Positions 1 to 12,739 are shown, counted from the stretch's first letter. The stretch is DNA of 64,000 nucleotides from Perca fluviatilis (GCF_010015445.1 NC_053115.1:4232576-4296575); one strand, 5' to 3'. Notes: a model not told the origin generated them from the sequence alone. Program-made: numbers and translations.

Positions 1-65
1 AGTCGTAGCATACAAAGAGAAAGTATGGAGTCGTAGCATACAAAGAGAAAGTATGGAGTCGTAGT
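1..65. repeat. Tandem repeat, 28-bp unit
   Basis: Two identical 28-base units (1-28 and 29-56) beginning agtcgtagcatacaaag, followed by a partial third. The array may continue left of the window. Confidence 0.85.
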
Positions 66-1142
66 CTACTAAGCGGAGCTTTAGAGTCTTTGCTCTGTAA
101 CAGAACCAGCAGAATGCTGCCCTCAGAACATTGGTTCGGTGTGTTGTAGTTCTTTCTGGGGGATATTGGTGTTGGTACGTACGCTTTGATAAAACTACAA
201 ATTCCACGATAAATGCAATACCTGCCCACGAAATAAGTCTGCGTCTCCTCAGAGTTTGTTAAAGTTCGGCTAGGGTTTACTGTACGTGTGGGAAATGGGA
301 AAGTGTACTTTTAACGAGACATGGCTAGAGCACAGCGATTTCTGCTGTTGGTTACAAGTGATACCCATTATTTTGGTAATGCGTTGTGTAGGTCTTAAAT
401 TTCAATATTTATCATCTTAAAATGTCTTTAAAAAGGTCTTAAATTTGACTTACTAAAACCTGCAAGAACCCTGTCATAGACTTCTATAAAAACAGACTTC
501 TTTTTGGAACCAGTGAAGTCGCTCCCTGCTTTAAGGCACTTCCGCATTGGCTTAACTTTTCAGGCCTGGAAGCTTTGTCCATTATTTGTACAGTCTATGT
601 CTATATCACAAAGTACATGAAAGAATGTAAACACAGTTACTGTGGGGAATATAAAGCACGATCAGTGTTTCCCCCCCCTAATTAGATTTTATTTGTGAAG
701 GCTCACACCCCAGCAATGTTCTTGAGTGCTTAGTCTCTCTCAAACTGCAATTTCCATCATTCAATCATCATCATTCAATGGCTGCTGTTCAGCAAACATG
801 ACATAGTTTTGCTTTTGTATTAATGTTCAATATCTTGCAGCTGATGAGGGTACACTATCATGCTTTGGAAGTACTAGATTACGCAGACAGTTGAGTACCA
901 AAAAAGAAAGGAGTGAAGGGTTTACATGCAGCTATTGAACAGGTTCCATTCTTTCAGCATCTTCGAACCAAAACATAAGTATGAGCTTAACCCGGTTATG
1001 GTGGAAATTTCTGTTTTTCAGCTCAATTGTAATTTAATGTCAAAAGTATGAGTTTTACTTTGGAATCCCATAGAAAGAGTCTGATCTGTGAATGTGTCAT
1101 CTTCAGAGAGAGAGAGTAAACATTTTCCCATTCATCTCTCAG
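66..1142. other. hdac11 intron
   Basis: No further hdac11 exon was found here. About 475-605 is a dispersed repeat (gacttctttttggaaccagtg...) with a second copy near 26735-26855. Confidence 0.6.
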
Positions 1143-1205
1143 TTTCTGTTTGAGAGAGTGGAAGGCATCTCCAGGGCTACCATCATCGATCTGGATGCTC
1201 ATCAG
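1143..1205 (+). CDS. hdac11: hdac11 coding exon with DLDAHQ zinc-ligand motif
   Basis: This 63-base exon encodes 21 residues from F-L-F-E-R to D-A-H-Q and is phase 0 at both ends. It follows a ctctcag acceptor and precedes a gtgagc donor. It carries the Asp and His zinc ligands. Confidence 0.93.
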
Positions 1206-4200
1206 GTGAGCCAATACCATTACCTCTCTCTGTGTCAATGTGCATCCACCACACCAATCAATGAGGCTCCCTGTGGGCCAAATTGGCTCTTACTGTCATA
1301 TTCAGTGGAATGTATCTGAAAAGATCTCCACTGGCAAAGAGCTTTGGATAATACTGGACTATCACTGGGTTATCTGCAGTAATGTCAGCTACTTGTATGC
1401 TTGGGTTTGTTACCTCTGTGATGTGTGGGTTGTGTGTTGTGTAAAATATTGTTCAAACACACACACATCACATTCTCTGCTTTTGTAGAAAACATGTATG
1501 TTTTTTCAAAAACTGTGCCATAAAGGGGCTGCAGTACCACTTTTGCTATATAATTCAGTTTGGATATCTTTTTTATTGACCGATGTAAATGTCTCCCAAT
1601 GACTTTAGTTTTTGTGAGGATAAAAATAAAAGATTAAATTCCCCATTGTTCCAATGATAAATAAATTAAAATAAAGCCAAAATAAATTACAAAAAAGTGT
1701 CTCAGCCTTTTTGCTTCCAACTGAGGATCTTAAATATCATTTTTTTTGTCCTTTCACTTTAAATAAGTTCGTTCGGCTCTTTTTAAATTTTGGAGCAGAT
1801 CCAAATCATTGGGCGGATACATGAATTATGTTTCACTTTGGTTAACAGTGCAAGATAGGGCGTTTGAGCTGCATTCGTGTGATGTCCGAATAATCAGGGA
1901 AAAGGGTTCCGGACTGTGGAAATGCACACTGCATTAACATTGTGAGATAGCTATTATTTTATATTGTTTATGCACTCTGAAGTTTAATATGAAGACATTT
2001 GTTCAATTTCATATTGCATGTTTAAAGCTTTAGTGCGTCACTTTTTGATATGAAGTCCGTTACATTCAAGCCGTTGCCAAATGAGTTGCTACCAAGCTAA
2101 TAAAGACTATCAGCTCCACACAACTCTCTCTGGATTTCTCAGTATGGCTGTATTCAGAAGATTGTGGCGTCCGCAGAAGCCTGAGTGAAGATAATTGCCT
2201 CTTCTGAACAGTCCATCATGTTATTTTAATCCGCTGTGTCCTCCTTGGCTTCTAGCAACTGTGTGAAGGAGGAGGTGTGTGCGCATAATATGAGGTATTC
2301 AATAAAGGTTGTGGTTCTGCTCTGATGTAGGGGAATGGACACGAGCGTGATTTCTTGGACGACAGACGAGTGTTCATCATGGATGTGTATAATCGCTACA
2401 TATATCCTGGGGACGGATATGCCAAAAGTGAGTTGGTAGCACCACAAGGCTATTATTAGAGATGTTCCGATACCAATACCAGTATCGGAAATACTGCCAA
2501 TACTGCCTTAAAAGCTGGTATCGGCGAGTATGCGAAACTATGCACTGATCTGATACCAAGTAATTTGAAGCCCTGAAAAAATCTACCTTAAAGTATTTTA
2601 TTGATGTTCTTTTTTCGTTATGACTGACTGTCAAACTAGACAATAAAAGAAAGTTTTATGGCATTCATTCTCTGTCTGTAATTGTTCATGTTTCACAAAG
2701 GGTTTAACCTGAGCCAGACCATTCAACAATGATAGCAGTCATATCACATCCGTACATTGTTATACAGCTGTTAAAACAATTCGCACGTTCAGGTATTGGA
2801 ATTGGTATCGGGAAGGAAAAAATGGTCTCGGAACATCTCTAGTTATAATAGTTTTGAATTTTCAATTAGTTTTTATTTTATTGTAGTTTTGACTTTTGGA
2901 TTTCATTTTAGTTTAGTTTTTAGAAAGGTATATCAAGGATGTAGCTACATATACAGATTATGTATAATATTTAATGTTTGTACTTCTTTGGTGTCCGATG
3001 TGAAGCAATTACGGCACTGCCCCGTCTCATGTCTCTCATGTCTCAGGCTGTTCATTTTCTGTCCGTTCAGATGTGGTCTCCTTTTTTCAGCAGTGATAAA
3101 TTGAAAGAATTTAGCTTCATATTATTATTATTTTTTTTATAATTTCTTTAACCTGGCAATATAGTTTCAGTTTAGTTTTACTTGAAGGTTTTAGTTTTTA
3201 TTGAGTTTCAGTTACAATAAATATTTTCACTGCTTATTTTCATTTCAGTTTTCACTTTAGTTTACTATAACTAACCCTGTAGCATCATCAATTTCTTCTC
3301 TCAAACTTCCCTTTTTTTAACATGTACTCATGTACTTACATGTGATGTATCGTGGCGACAAAAAAAACTACACATTGCTACTGATGCCTGTTTAGGGTGG
3401 AGGTAGTCTATATCCATGACGTTTCATTTCCGGTGCCGCTGGAAATTCCGCTGGATGCCGCTGATTTCAGCCGGATGTCCGTTTCCTTCCTCTTTCTCTG
3501 TGTTGGCATTCTAACCTCCGGTGGATTTGTGAGGACTATGGTTAACTGCTCCTCAGATCTCTGCAGGGTAAATCCAGACAGCTATCTGTCCAATCTGAGT
3601 TTTCTGTTGCACGACTAAAACTACTTTTGAACGTACACATGTTCCACCAAAACTAGTTCCTACCCGAGGCTATTTTGCAGAGGCAGCGTTGCTCCGTGTC
3701 GCCCATGACGATTGTGATTAGATTAAAGAAATGCCAATAAACCAGAGAGCTCTTTTCTCCCATCCTGGAATGCTGTGTGGACTAGTCAGACCTTCCTCTG
3801 CAGCGCTGTGGAGGAAGGTCTGGCAATGCGAGACTAGGGTGGAGGGGGCCTCCCTCCTCCAGTTCCAGCCCCTAGATGTCCCTCAGTGCCATTTTAATTA
3901 TTATATGCTGTGATTTCCCCTTTGCAGTACTGTACTCGCTCTATTAGCACTCAGCAGGAAATCTGTCATGTAGGAGTCGATGCAACACAGTAATCATGGC
4001 TTTTACACAAAACTAATCTGCCAATACATTAAAGCTGATCCGACAGCAACCACGTTCCCATGTGGCCCCGATTCTTACACTACTCCGGGGATGAAACGTC
4101 ACAGTCCTGCCTTTTAATACTCTCCCCATCCTTCTTCTTCTCTGCAACTAAATGAATTTTAAAATCGTATGTACCCTGTTAGAAAGTAAAATAAATGTAC

Positions 4201-7200
4201 ATTCTGGCTTGTTTAAGATTAACTAAAAAACTCACCGTTCCATTCTGCTTCATATTTTTGGTCCAAGACACATTTATTTCCTTGTACCCTCAAAGAGACC
4301 AAAGCTTACAATTGTTTTGTTTTTTTCTTTCAAGTCTAGCAGGACTAGCCTTGAAAAACTACCAAGAAAGACAATTTTTTGAAAGTTGTTTGAATTTTGA
4401 AACATAAAGGTCTTCTAATGAACCTTTTTCATCATTTGCATTAATTATTGGAAATGGACATACTAATGAATTAAAGCACTGCTGCAGATTTACACTTTGG
4501 CGTATTCTATAGATAGAGAAACACAATTACCCACCTGAACATGGTAAGTCTATCCTGCCTGAGTTAAAAGATATGCTGTTGCATATAATACTGCAGCAAT
4601 TATTAGCCCACGTATACATCAGGCCCGTGGATAACTGCTCCTATTTTATTATGGTTGGTTCCAAGGGTGCAGGTTTTGGGTCTGGTGGTTGTCCACAATA
4701 AATTGTTAAGCGTCAAACACTTAATTTCCTCCATTCTGGTGAATGGATTTTTTTTAACCTTGTTAAAGTCAATAAGCTCCCAAATTTAAAGCTACATAAA
4801 TACATATTTTGTTCTTTGGCCCCCCACTCGCCCCCAATGTAGCACAATGTAGACACAAATCATGTTTTCCGTTTTGAGCCCCTTGAATGGTTATTTTTAC
4901 CTCTTTCGGGGAGTGGGTTGGCTTTCATATTTTTGGAGTGGGACAAATCTACCTCTTGTGAATGTCCTCTGCATCAGTGTGAATATCCATAATGTCTCCA
5001 TTTCTCTGTATCTCCAGGAGCCATAAAGAGAAAGGTGGAGCTGGACTGGGGCACTGAAGACTCTGAGTACCTTCAGAAAGTAGAGCTCCACTGTGACGGA
5101 GCGCTGAACGAGGTCCAACCTGACATCATTGTCTACAACGCGGGGACGGACATCCTGGATGGGGACCCGCTTGGAGGACTCTCTATATCACCACAGGTAC
5201 CCTTTCTGACACCCAATGTAAATGAACTCCAGAAGTGAGTATTGATAAGCCTGGAGTGACAGAGTAACTTTTTACAGTTCATACTAGGGTAAGTGATTAA
5301 TTGTTTTTTGAATCGAAATCACGATTTGAAAGAATGTGATTAGCTAATCGTGAAGACGATTAATCAAATGTGCAATATTTAGTTGAATGTTTGGTGCAGC
5401 TAGAGCTGTAACGATTCCAAATTTTACTGTACAATTAACCCTCTGAAAACTAAGCCATCTTTGATCACCGTTTTTTGCTCCTGTCACATTATATAGAGCC
5501 ATATATTTTCACATGTAAATTGGTAAACTATGTGTTTATTTCAACCTCAACTAGAGTTGTGATGGTTGGAAAAGTGGAAAGACGACCTGAAACAGCTTTT
5601 TTTATAGTTTTATTTTGTTTCTGAATGTTTTTGAATGAAGGGTATTTTACAATGCTAAAATGACTATTTTTATTATAGTTTTATATAGATTTATTTACAT
5701 GGAGTCTGGTGGGTTTAGCGAACGCAATTTCGTAGATGTTTTTATGTTTAAAAAAAGGATCTTACTCTTTAACAGAAAGGTCGACCTCCTTATAAATCCT
5801 TTTCGTAATGTTATCAGAAACTTAGAATATTAATCTGAGTCTGTCAGCAGCAAAACGAGCACTTTTGTGAAGGTAAATACAAGCTTTACAATCGCCCTGT
5901 TAACATTGTAAGCTTGTTTCTCCGCTGCTGACTGCAGCGATCTCACTTAATACTGGACCAATGTCAAAGATTGTTGTTCCCATCAGTCACTTAGACACAA
6001 AAACATAGGGAAATAGGGTCCAGGTTGAAAAGAATGGTAGTTACCCTTTAAATACAGTACTTGAGTAAATGTACTTAGTTACATCTCACCACTAGTTTGT
6101 AAAAATGTAAATAATTCTTTCTGTTAATGACGTCCAGCCAAAATTCTTTTTTTCGTGTATTGTATATACATACAGCATGTGCCCTTAGGGAAATGTTGAA
6201 TTAACCAGGTTGAAAAAAATTGTAGTTACCCTTTAAGTCCAAATGTTGAGGTACTTGTACTTACATTTTCAATGCAGGACTTTTACTGTAACAGAGTATT
6301 ATTACAGTGTGGTATTAGTATTTTTACTGAAGCAAAGGATCTGAATACTTCTTCCACCGCTGTTTACCACCAGGCTGTGCTGGGGTTTGGTGCTGGGGGG
6401 GTTGCAGTCTCAGTCGCGGATTGGATGAATATTCATCACATTGCTATACGTCACACTGTCAACACAATGATTGCCTCTTGTAGATAAACAAGCGTAGAAT
6501 TTTATGCCTTTACATGTACACTACTACGTTTTCATTTAAAAACGGACATCTTTTGCTACATTTACGCCTCGCGGCCACACTACTGCGGCGTTTAATGGTG
6601 TAGACACATATAGCCGCCGGGCGACCGTTGACAGAAAACCCCGTCGATATGATCAGTCGCGTCCCCGAGGTCCAAAAAACTGCCACAGAACAGACCAAAA
6701 AGACGACACGTAATACATCTCTATAACAGCAGGCGGCACTAATCTGTAATGTTGCCCAAGAAATGAAAACCGGCAGCTGATTGGACGAACGCGTCACATG
6801 GGTTTGTTTTCTCTGGTATTTCAGAGCCAGACTGTCATGGCGGCCGTTCAGAATACGATCTCATATTGTACTAAAATAGTTCACTGAAACGTGTTTCTGA
6901 AAATATTTTAAGCAAGAAATAGGCCGTGCAGTTGCTGAATCGGTCTTCATTTCAGATCAACAAAGGTCAGTTTAAAAGATTTTCGTCAGATTTTGAGAGA
7001 CTCTAGTCACCTCATTCCGCTCGTCATTTCCGGGTGAGTCCCGACTGCCCTGCCGCCGACTGAACACGTCACCATTGTTGTTCTTTCTCCAAAGTTTTTT
7101 CTTTATTTAACTTGTACATCCATGATTTTCAACCTCAGAGTCAGACGATGTGCTTATTTTATGCAACAGAATTTCAAACTGAATGAGAGGGATGTTTCTC

Positions 7201-9502
7201 ACCAAAAATGCTCTTTGGGAGTTGTAGTTCTTTTCCACATATATTTTTTACGTACACAAGCTTTTACTTTTTCTTGAAACACAGTTCCTCATCTTTTGTA
7301 CTTCTTTTTTGCTTTTGTACTTTAGGACTTCAACAACTGTGACATTGTCTGTAGAAAAAATGAAGGGGACTTTAACATCAGAAACCCTGTATGCCTGCAA
7401 TAACTCTTCCAATTTTGCAGCTCTGTAACAAAATCAGGAAGCATAGCTTTTGTTGCATTACTTTCCCTTTAGATATCCCTGCATCTTTCCTCTGTTCCTT
7501 AAAAGTGAACCTAAACACAACTTTAATTTTTTGGTGATTTTTGTTCATTTTAGATGGCATTACATACAGGAATGGAGGTGACACCGATTTGTAGCAATGT
7601 GTCTGTTAAAATGCACTGGCTACTAGTGAAAGTGAAGAGCATCTTCAGATCCGTTCACATCCCTGTTTACTCTGAAGAAACCCTTTTATAAGATACATTT
7701 TTAGAAGATCAAATTCTTTATCTGCAGCGCTGTAATGGCAGAGGAAATATCTGAATGTAGAAGTGGCAGGCCCAGCTGTGTCGTGTTACGTGAGCACTCA
7801 TGTCGCTAATTTGTCAGGAAGTTTGAAAGCATACTGAGAGCTGATCCACAATGAGACAAATTTGGATTTATTACTTCCTGTGTGCAGAGATATCCTGCCA
7901 GTGATCCTGCAAATTCCAGAGAATAATTGGAGCACATAAGAATGTGTTATTGGGAATGGTACACTGATGTGTGTTGCAGAGCTGATTCGGGATGTTATGA
8001 AATTAAAAATGATTTGTAAAGTTGTCGTTTAAATGGTACCAGCACTTAAGATTTTAAGTACCCTTACTTCTAATTGTTATAACAGTGTTATCAATAGGCT
8101 GATTTTTTCCCCAATAGGCTATATATCATGATTTACTGGGAAAAACCAAGCAATTACATGTCAAATCTAACATTTAGCAGCCCCATATAGCCCGAAAGGA
8201 ATGATCCTTTGTTTGATAACCACATTTTCAGACACTGCGGTGCTTCCACTGTGAGATTGGCAGTCGACTCAGGTTCCTTAGATCAAGTCTTTAAATAGTC
8301 CACTATTCAGGGTCTACCCTATCTACAAAGTATAGATATGAATATAAATTGAGCGTCAGCTTCAGTTCTGGCAGGCCAGGTAGTCAAGACGCTGCTAACG
8401 CTATTGGCCAACAACACAGTCTCATCAGCTGATCTGCTCCTGCTGAGCTGCATCAGCTGATCTGGATTAGCGCATCAGCTGGTCAACACCCCTCGCTGCT
8501 TAATGGCTACGCTCAAGATAGGGAGCCCTATTTAAAACAGATTCAGTTTGCTCCTACCTGCTTGCTGCTCGCTTCTCTGCCGCCCGCCTCCTCCCCAGCT
8601 CCTCCTTGTCGTGTATAGCGTGGCATTTGCTTCTATGTCATCGTTGCTGCTCTGTTCATGTGGGGGAATAGTAGCGCTCACAGTCCTAAACTGTGTGAGC
8701 GTTCCCTAATGCTGCTGCTGTCCTCTGACTCTCTGCTATTTCATGGTGCTCATGAAAGGTCAGAGGACTCCCTGAACAGAGCCATACCGCCAAAGAAAAT
8801 TTAATTCAGAATTTATTAACTGAAATGCAATTTATTCAATAAAAATTTCCTAAATCATTTTTATTGTCATGTGTGTTCTTGACTTAATGGACCTGACAGA
8901 ATTATATCCAAGACACATGCGATGAGCATGTCATGCAATTGGTACTGGCACATATTTTGGCTCAATTCAGGCACTGTGTTTCTTGAATAATAATGAAATC
9001 AGTACATGTGCTCCATAATCAAAGAGAATTTTGACACAAGCTGTTCCCACTCTCAATCCCTAGACGCACAGGGATGTGTGTTTCTTTCCTCCTTTATATG
9101 TCGCCCAGAGAGGTTTGTTGCTCTACAGTGGAGAAGTGAGATATCGGACCAGCCAGGCCTCCCTTCCCTCCTCGAGTGAGGATTCAGATAAGGTACTAGT
9201 ACTATCCAAGTCCAGGGATAGACTGACAGACCAGCGTTTCTCTTGTCTTTCTCTGCCAGGGCATTGTAAATAGAGATGAGATTGTGTTCAGGGCTGCGAC
9301 GCGACGGGGCATCCCCATACTCATGGTAACATCTGGGGGATACCAGAAGAAAACCGCCCGCATCATCGCCGACTCCATCCTCAACTTGCACCGGCAGGGC
9401 CTGATTGGAGCAGAGGCTCTGGAGGGGGAGGGATCATCATCACTGGTGACCAGCATGATGTGCAGCTCTGGGTCTGTTGGATCGACATTCACTGCTGTAT
9501 GA
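1143..9502 (+). CDS. hdac11: Histone deacetylase 11, 3' part of gene (last four coding exons)
   Basis: HDAC11 is the only class IV member of the zinc-dependent deacetylase family. It removes acetyl groups and, efficiently, long-chain fatty acyl groups from lysines. Four exons join in frame: 1143-1205, 2331-2427, 5018-5196 and 9260-9502, giving about 193 residues that follow the human protein from FLFERVEGIS to the C-terminus. The active-site features of this part are present: the D-L-D-A-H-Q zinc-binding motif (ligand Asp codon 1194-1196, His codon 1200-1202), N-A-G-T-D (Asp codon 5149-5151) and the catalytic Tyr of S-G-G-Y-Q (codon 9341-9343). The N-terminal half with the tandem catalytic histidines must lie left of the window. 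The C-terminal tail after I-L-N-L is Ser/Gly-rich and differs from the mammalian tail. No frameshift or premature stop is seen, so the gene looks functional. Recognition is from remembered family sequence. Confidence 0.95.
1206..2330. other. hdac11 intron, mostly unremarkable
   Basis: AT-rich intronic sequence with a short CA tract near 1458. I see no exon or defined element. Confidence 0.6.
2331..2427 (+). CDS. hdac11: hdac11 coding exon (GNGHERDF to YAK)
   Basis: This exon encodes G-N-G-H-E-R-D-F-L-D-D and then I-M-D-V-Y-N-R-Y-I-Y-P-G-D. It starts after gatgtag and ends one base into a codon before gtgagt. The split codon completes as Arg in the next exon, where human has Gln. Confidence 0.93.
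2457..2841. mobile_element. hAT-like MITE in hdac11 intron
   Basis: Ends are tagagatgttccga and tcggaacatctcta, an inverted repeat. Flanks 2449-2456 (gctattat) and 2842-2849 (gttataat) match at 6 of 8, consistent with a decayed 8-bp duplication. Confidence 0.7.
2842..3275. repeat. T-rich dispersed repeat (ttagttttt motifs)
   Basis: The segment is built from degenerate tttagttttt motifs and is bounded by agttata and tataact, suggesting a decayed DNA element. Its family was not determined. Confidence 0.4.
3404..3836. mobile_element. Non-autonomous DNA element with perfect 9-bp TSD (tagtct ends)
   Basis: The 433-base element starts tagtctatatcc and ends gcgagacta. It is flanked by gggtggagg at 3395-3403 and 3837-3845, a perfect 9-bp duplication. 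Partial copies lie at 18844-18962 and 62517-62946. The 9-bp TSD excludes hAT (8), Harbinger (3) and piggyBac (TTAA). Mutator-like is possible, and the superfamily is left open. Confidence 0.8.
3846..5017. other. hdac11 intron
   Basis: AT-rich intron without recognisable exon or bounded element. Confidence 0.5.
5018..5196 (+). CDS. hdac11: hdac11 coding exon with NAGTD motif
   Basis: The exon follows a tctccag acceptor and runs from A-I-K-R-K-V-E-L-D-W-G to L-S-I-S-P-Q, ending in phase 0 before gtaccc. It carries the third zinc ligand, Asp in N-A-G-T-D. Confidence 0.94.
5285..6365. repeat. Cluster of decayed DNA-element fragments in hdac11 intron
   Basis: Contains hAT-like ends (near 5290 and 5401), then a dispersed repeat of about 5560-6060 whose other copy is split at 55240-55481 and 56643-56890. 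Fragments of the ttgagtaaatgtac family (intact-ended relatives at 34763 and 36368) follow at 6050-6100 and 6240-6360. Confidence 0.6.
6366..9259. other. hdac11 intron
   Basis: No exon found. The stretch near 6500-6800 resembles a decayed MITE end (acactactacgttttc), and 8440-8480 has short catcagctgatctg repetitions. The rest is unremarkable. Confidence 0.45.
9260..9502 (+). CDS. hdac11: hdac11 last coding exon with catalytic Tyr, to stop codon
   Basis: The exon starts after a ctgccag acceptor with G-I-V-N-R-D-E-I-V-F and contains I-L-M-V-T-S-G-G-Y-Q-K. It ends at a TGA (9500-9502) after a tail rich in Ser, Gly and Met. The first 3' UTR base is part of a transposon target duplication: an hAT-like element starts at 9504. 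Confidence 0.93.
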   Translation, partial: GIVNRDEIVFRAATRRGIPILMVTSGGYQKKTARIIADSILNLHRQGLIGAEALEGEGSSSLVTSMMCSSGSVGSTFTAV

Positions 9503-9809
9503 GTAGGGTTAGGTATTGTTTATTTAACCGATACCGGTGCTAAAACGATACTTTTCAAACGGCGCCAGTGCCTAAACCCTGAACCGATACTTACTAGACG
9601 GCAAAACGACAGTCGCCGACACTAAAGAACGGCTTGTTTATTGCTAAAGCCATATGGTCAAATTTAAGTGATTTATTGAAAATTTAATAACTTATTTTAA
9701 CCAGTGAATTGCTGTTAAATGACAAAAAAGGAACCACTAGATGGTAGAAGAGTACTTTACCACAGCATTGAATGCACCATGAGCTTACAAGTTGCAATTG
9801 AATGCACCA

Positions 9810-10149
9810 TTAAAGGTGCTGTAGGTAGGATTGCGAAGATCCAGGACAAAAAATTTGAACATCGACAACTTCTCAGTCCCTCCCCCCCTTTCTGCTAAAG
9901 CCCAAAACGGTCTCCTAAGCCCCTCCCCCCACAAGGGAGAATGAATGTGTGTGCATGAGCCTGATTGGTGCATCTGAACAGGGAGCTGTGGATTTTTGCA
10001 AATCGCACTACAGGCTGTAGGTGGTGCCAGAGGAGCTGGATTTTAGTACCTGAAGTACCTGCCTAATGTAGTTCTACTCAAACATAGGGTCAGTTTCAGC
10101 AAATATGACAGAAAGTTAGTTTTATAAGTCTTACCTACTGCACCTTTAA
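9810..10149. mobile_element. piggyBac-like MITE nested in hAT-like element
   Basis: Inverted ends ttaaaggtgctgtaggtagg and cctactgcacctttaa, each bounded by TTAA, the piggyBac target. It interrupts the 9504-10876 element. Confidence 0.8.
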
Positions 10150-10266
10150 GTCCCGTCTGTGTGGTTTCTCTGACAACTTGGACTAGGGCAGTGGCCAGCT
10201 CCAGACTGTTAAACGTCCCGGTGTTGGAATCCTTCCCAGTGAGACTGTGTTTAAGACCGCTACTAG

Positions 10267-10688
10267 TAGGGGTGTAACAATACATCGATCTGGATCGATA
10301 TATCGATTCAATCCTCAACGATCCAATATTATCAATACAAAGGTTAAATATAAATTTAGATACATATCGTCATCTTTAAGATGTGCTTTTATTTTGAAAT
10401 TTCCACTTTATATTTATTCTTTTTATTAAAAAGAGTAGTTTTTTTTTATTTAAATGTCTGGAAGAGCTAAGTAATGAAATTGTCAAATCATATTTTAGTT
10501 GCTTTGTGTAATTAAATATAAATGTAGCTGATTGTGTTAAATGGGCTTATGTATCGCCTAGTATCGGTCGCAAGGCCCTGAATCCAAATCATATCCTGGC
10601 AGACTTTGTGAATATCAGTAAATATTGTATCGTTGTCCTAAGAATCGATATAATATCGTATGGTGACATAACGTGATTTACACCCCTA
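10267..10688. mobile_element. hAT-like MITE nested in hAT-like element
   Basis: Inverted ends taggggtgtaac and ttacacccctA. Flanks gctactag (10259-10266) and gccactag (10689-10696) match at 7 of 8. It is full of atcgatat motifs. Confidence 0.82.
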
Positions 10689-10884
10689 GCCACTAGCTAA
10701 CGGTAGGCTAACATTCTCTGTGTAATGTTAACTAGCGTCCCGTGCAGTGATGGCAGGCAGGCATTTAAGTGGCACCAAAATGAGGCACCAAAATCTGCGT
10801 TGTCATTTGGTTTGGTAGATACTGGTCTTTTAGGAACCAGTGCCATATTGGCACCGGGTGTCAGTACCCAACTCTATATCTGAG

Positions 10885-11772
10885 ATGCATCTACAGCTGT
10901 GACATTTAAAGGCACTGAAGTAATGTTACCGTGACAGCAGTGATGATATTGTAATGCTTGTAATGTAATGTCACACAGAAATGTGTTGATTTGAAATTTA
11001 TGATAAAAATAGCTTTGGTATTTTTATTTTTATTTTTTATTTTTACATTTTTACTCTTTAAATTGGCAATAACTCAAAGGGAATACTCCTTCAAACTAAA
11101 TAGTACTGAAACAATCGCACTCTTCTTCTTCAAGTTCTCATATGCCACAAAAAGGGTTGTTTAAATTTTAATTTCTTGGAGAATGATAGGTTTTATATGA
11201 GAGTATTCTTTCATCTCAGGAAATGTAATAATGTATTATGTGAAAGATACGAATATATTATTAGTTCATGAAATTTGAAAGAGGTTTTGATGTTCTTACA
11301 GATACATGGGAAGTATATTAATTATCATCCATCTCAGTTAACAGTTGTGGAGGTAAACACAAAATGTTTGCATGTGAGAACTGTAACTATCAAACATGAT
11401 CTAATTGTGATGTTTAACCCTACAGAAGATACTGGCTTCTTCATTCCTCTTTAGCATTTAGTTTTATGACTTCTAGTATGAATTGGTGTTTTTCCTCTAA
11501 ATAATATTGTAATCATTATATAGTTAACGGTGTTTTATTAATCCTGTTCAGTCATTGATGTGATTTTGTACTTAATGCTTTAAATCCACTCAACCTCGGC
11601 AGTGTTTGCAGTGTTTACAGGGAGCCCAATATGATTTAACTGTGGGTATTAAAAAAATAAATAATACTAAAACATATGACTCTGAGCACTTTGACTGGTG
11701 TATGGTGAAAGTTCACCAACATTCCCAAACAAAATCTAAGTTCTTGTTGCAGTGTGTTCCTGTCATCTTCAG
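10885..11772. other. Probable hdac11 3' UTR or downstream sequence
   Basis: AT-rich sequence with no coding signal. An AATAAA-containing stretch lies near 11652-11660, and another (ttgaataaatcc) near 13501. The true poly(A) site cannot be fixed from sequence. Confidence 0.35.
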
Positions 11773-12191
11773 TAGAGTGGTGATCGGATCGCATTTTTCT
11801 GTCCGAGCCCGGCCCGCGTCCGACAGAGCAGTAACCGAACCGGACCCGAGCCCGACAGGCATTAAGATATTTATGTCCGAGACTGATCCGAGCCCGACAC
11901 AGTTAAAATCTAGTTTTTTTTCTCATACTAATGACACATGTAGGTTTGTTTGTGTGGAAAGCTTTTATTAAGCAGCTGTAGGAAGGCATTCGGAAATGTC
12001 AACAGATGAGGCATCTGCGCACACGGGGGAACAAGCGCACGTTAACACAGGCGCGCACCTACATAATAAGCTTTTTTAAATTTAAAATGTTCAATGCCTT
12101 ATTGCGCTGATGTGACCGAGCCCGACCCGAACCTGAATATCATTTCTAAATATCTGTCCGAATCCGGGCCCGGCCGGGTATCCATCCCCTA
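11773..12191. mobile_element. hAT-like MITE with perfect 8-bp TSD
   Basis: The element (419 bases) runs from tagagtggtgatcgg to tatccatccccta. It is flanked by a perfect atcttcag at 11765-11772 and 12192-12199. The interior is rich in ccgagcccgac motifs. Confidence 0.85.
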
Positions 12192-12434
12192 ATCTTCAGA
12201 TCAAAAACCGAAACGTCTTCAGGGATTAATGAGCAGCAAGGAAGGAGATTTTTATGGAATCAGAGTTTTACTCCTGATTGGTTTGCTATAGTCAGACGTA
12301 CAGAACTCTCCTAATAATGTTTACACATGCAGTAGTTGTGTTGTGTGAAAGGACACAAAATAGATCATGAAAAAATATTGGATAGATATGATTTATGTCA
12401 CCGTTTCCAAAAGACACTTAAGACTCAAACACAG

Positions 12435-12731
12435 TAGGGCTGCTCCCTCTTAGTCAATTAGTCGACTAATCGGTCATTTTGGTCTTAGTCAACTTAGATT
12501 TCTTTAGTCCATTAGTCATGTTTGATGCTGTTTTCATGCTGAATGACTTATTTCCAAGAAACGTACGAGCTCATCTCTGGTAAACACAAGAATTAAAGTG
12601 GTGCTTTTGCATGACTCTTTGCGGAGAAACTCAGATTTACAGATCTGTCGATTAAATCAACTAATCGATTAGTCGATACCATTGAATGAGTGTTAGTCGA
12701 CTAAGAATTTCTTCAATCGATCACAGCCCTA
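12435..12731. mobile_element. hAT-like MITE
   Basis: Inverted ends tagggctg and cagcccta enclose attagtcgactaatcg-type palindromes. Flanks aaacacag (12427-12434) and aaacgcag (12732-12739) match at 7 of 8. Confidence 0.85.
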
Positions 12732-12739
12732 AAACGCAG

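Larger units (their letters stand above)
9504..10876. mobile_element. hAT-like element starting one base after the hdac11 stop codon
   Basis: Ends tagggttaggta and tacccaactcta are divergent inverted repeats. Flanks 9496-9503 (tgtatgag) and 10877-10884 (tatctgag) match at 6 of 8. The left duplication includes the hdac11 stop codon. Two younger elements are nested inside, at 9810-10149 and 10267-10688. The ancestral 3' UTR should resume at 10885. Confidence 0.7.
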
